Assembly (NCBI GenBank): GCA_013693815.1
Contig: CP059259.1
Span: forward strand, 2,739,239-2,744,548
Length of the DNA: 5,310 nucleotides
From: Nocardioidaceae bacterium
Lineage (GTDB): Bacteria; Actinomycetota; Actinomycetes; Propionibacteriales; Nocardioidaceae
Reading direction: 5' to 3'
Made by a program: the position numbers and the translations under genes. Below the pieces are notes generated by a model. That model was not told where the DNA came from. It worked only from the letters and a program-made list of their open reading frames with translations, and ran no database searches. Shown here piece by piece: positions 3,775-5,310 of the stretch (position 1 is its first letter; every line of letters starts with the position of its first letter).

Positions 3775-5310
3775 GCGATTCGGCTCCGAGGTTCCTCGGA
3801 TATGGACGCCGCCGCTGCGGAAGCTCACGCCGAAGACGACACTCGGGTTCGAGTGCATCGAGTTCGCGGAATCAACCCTCGATCTTGACCTGATGCCGTG
3901 GCAGAAGTGGTTCCTTCTGCACGCACTCGAACTGCATCCGACCGAGGTCGATGACTACGGCGACCCGACGTTCCGATTCCGGAAGGTCGTCCTCTTGGTC
4001 GGCCGCCAGAATGGTAAGTCCACAGTCATGCAGGCCCTCACCTTGTGGCGAATGTATGTGGATCGTTGCTCGCTGGTCATCGGCACGGCGCAGGACCTCG
4101 AAGTGGCCGAGTCGCTGTGGGGCGAATCGGTCGAGATGGCACAAGAGACCGAGGAACTCAACGACGAGATCGGGAAAATCGAGCGCCAACCCGGCCGCAA
4201 GATGTTCCGGTTGCGCTCGGGCGAGACGTACAAGGTCAAGGCCGCCACCCGTCGCGGTGGTCGTGGTCTCTCCGGTGAGCTGGTCTTGCTCGATGAGCTG
4301 CGCGAACACCAGACCTGGGATGCCTGGGCGGCCGTCACCAAGACGACCAACGCCAAGAGTCGCGCTCAGGTCTATGGAATCTCCAATGCGGGCGACGGTT
4401 CTTCGGTCGTGCTTCGCCATCTGCGCAAGACGGCGCACGCGGAGCTGGGCGATCCCGATGGCATCAACTCCGATGCGAGCGAATTAGTCGATGATCTCGA
4501 CGGCATCGACCCTGATGAGATAGACGATTCCGGGCTGGGCATCTTCGAGTGGTCGGCCCCGTCAGGAGCAGACATCTTCGACCGCGATGCGTGGGCTCAA
4601 GCAAACCCGGCGCTGGGTTGGCGTATTCGCGAGGCGACGCTGGCGAGCGATGCCCGCACTGACCCGGAGTGGGTGTTTCGCACCGAGTGCCTGTGTCAGT
4701 GGTCGGACGGGTCGCTGCAAGGCCCGTTCCCGCCTGGCGTGTGGGAGGCGCTGCAAGACGACGCCTCTGCTGCCGCCGCTGAGTCGCCGTTGTTGTGGGG
4801 ATTGGACGTGTCGGTCACCTCGCCGACCGCGCACATTGGTGTCGCTGGACTACGAGAAGACGGCATTCGACATATCGAGGTCGTCGCGTCTCGCGCTGGG
4901 GTGCATTGGGTCGGCGAGTGGTTCCGTGAGCGTGTCGTTAGGTACGGCGGGATGCGGGTCGCGATCCAAGCCCGAGGCTGTCCGGCATCGGCGCTGATTG
5001 AGGATCTGGAAGCCATCGAGGAAACTGACGCGGAGACCGGCAAGGTTCACAAGGTCGAGGTGGTTGCCTGGGGTGGCAGCGACCTGGTGACGGGGACGAT
5101 CGGCTTCTACAACGCGGTCGTGTTGCCGCGACCGAATCCGGACGGCTCCCCGGTCGTTGACGATGAAGGCCACCGAGTCGACCACACGCGCGGGCTGCGG
5201 CACCGCGACCAACCTGGCCTGAACTTGGCAGCAGCTACAGCGGAGATCAAGCCGATGGCTGACGGTGGCTGGGTTTGGGATCGCAAGAAGTCCGCTACTG
5301 ACATCGCTCC
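3701..5310 (+). CDS. terL: Terminase large subunit, 3' end beyond the window
   Basis: At least 536 residues are visible, with no stop up to the window end. The protein is the packaging motor ATPase and headful/cos nuclease. Residues 25-40 (KRFGSEVPRIWTPPLR) are followed by LMPWQKWFLLHALEL (64-78), the adenine/entry motif of HK97-like and actinophage large terminases. Walker A is GRQNGKST (101-108). Walker B is LVLLDE (194-199) with catalytic E199, followed by LREH. The RNase-H-like nuclease begins at LLWGLDVS (364-371) with metal-binding D369. SATDIAP, with D534, at the very end corresponds to the last catalytic aspartate in the family ('s..DIsPl.A'). Only a short C-terminal piece should be missing. 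The start is GTG 3701, supported by AAGGAGG at 3688-3694; starting at ATG 3893 would remove conserved N-terminal sequence. The first 74 bases overlap terS in another frame. Confidence 0.92.
   Translation, partial: MASSQRSATSVSARRQPRNARPAAKRFGSEVPRIWTPPLRKLTPKTTLGFECIEFAESTLDLDLMPWQKWFLLHALELHPTEVDDYGDPTFRFRKVVLLVGRQNGKSTVMQALTLWRMYVDRCSLVIGTAQDLEVAESLWGESVEMAQETEELNDEIGKIERQPGRKMFRLRSGETYKVKAATRRGGRGLSGELVLLDELREHQTWDAWAAVTKTTNAKSRAQVYGISNAGDGSSVVLRHLRKTAHAELGDPDGINSDASELVDDLDGIDPDEIDDSGLGIFEWSAPSGADIFDRDAWAQANPALGWRIREATLASDARTDPEWVFRTECLCQWSDGSLQGPFPPGVWEALQDDASAAAAESPLLWGLDVSVTSPTAHIGVAGLREDGIRHIEVVASRAGVHWVGEWFRERVVRYGGMRVAIQARGCPASALIEDLEAIEETDAETGKVHKVEVVAWGGSDLVTGTIGFYNAVVLPRPNPDGSPVVDDEGHRVDHTRGLRHRDQPGLNLAAATAEIKPMADGGWVWDRKKSATDIA

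Noticed and set aside
3893..3895. ATG start for terL
   Set aside because: Conserved terminase residues lie upstream in the same frame, and GTG 3701 has a perfect ribosome-binding site.
3872..4438. Minus-strand frame of 188 codons and overlapping plus-strand frame 3951-4487
   Set aside because: Both are shadows of terL, whose Walker A and B motifs lie in this stretch in the third frame.
1..5310. tRNA genes, CRISPR arrays or insertion sequences
   Set aside because: No cloverleaf, regularly spaced repeat array, transposase or terminal inverted repeat was seen on reading both strands.

Overview
The window looks like the packaging-end segment of an actinobacteriophage (or a prophage in an actinobacterium). 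The DNA is visibly G+C-rich. It carries a WhiB-type iron-sulfur gene, a family essentially limited to actinobacteria and their phages, and ends in a small-terminase/large-terminase pair of the kind seen in siphoviruses of Gordonia, Rhodococcus and Mycobacterium-like hosts. Host genus and phage cluster cannot be fixed from the sequence alone.

Layout. Positions 1-153 (minus strand) hold the first 51 codons of a HicA-like toxin gene that runs out of the window. Between it and a rightward whiB-like gene (224-403) lies a 70-bp A+T-richer divergent control region. It has a good leaderless promoter for hicA, two inverted repeats and a 12-bp near-perfect direct repeat. All other genes point right: an SAM-dependent methyltransferase (452-1186) whose last codons form a hairpin that looks like a terminator; an HNH-type endonuclease with extra zinc sites (1209-1886); a compact Stealth-like sugar-phosphate transferase homologue (1883-2578); a second, short HNH endonuclease (2575-2868); a roughly 100-bp gap; a cysteine-rich protein with three apparent zinc-binding modules (2973-3476); the small terminase subunit (3451-3774); and the large terminase subunit from a GTG at 3701 to beyond the window end.

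How the genes fit together. The short HNH protein and the two terminase subunits form the expected DNA-packaging block of a cos- or headful-type tailed phage. The methyltransferase and the Stealth-like protein are candidates for a small glycan or surface modification function, separated by an HNH gene. HicA and the WhiB-like protein form a divergently controlled pair at the left edge. The 4-nt ATGA overlaps around the Stealth-like gene, and the overlaps of 26 and 74 nt in the terminase block, suggest translational coupling.

The least ordinary items are the compact Stealth-like gene flanked on both sides by HNH genes, the symmetrical hicA/whiB control region, the unrecognised triple-zinc protein with codon use unlike the gene cluster before it, and the terminator-like hairpin inside the methyltransferase 3' end. 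No tRNA, CRISPR array or insertion sequence was seen.
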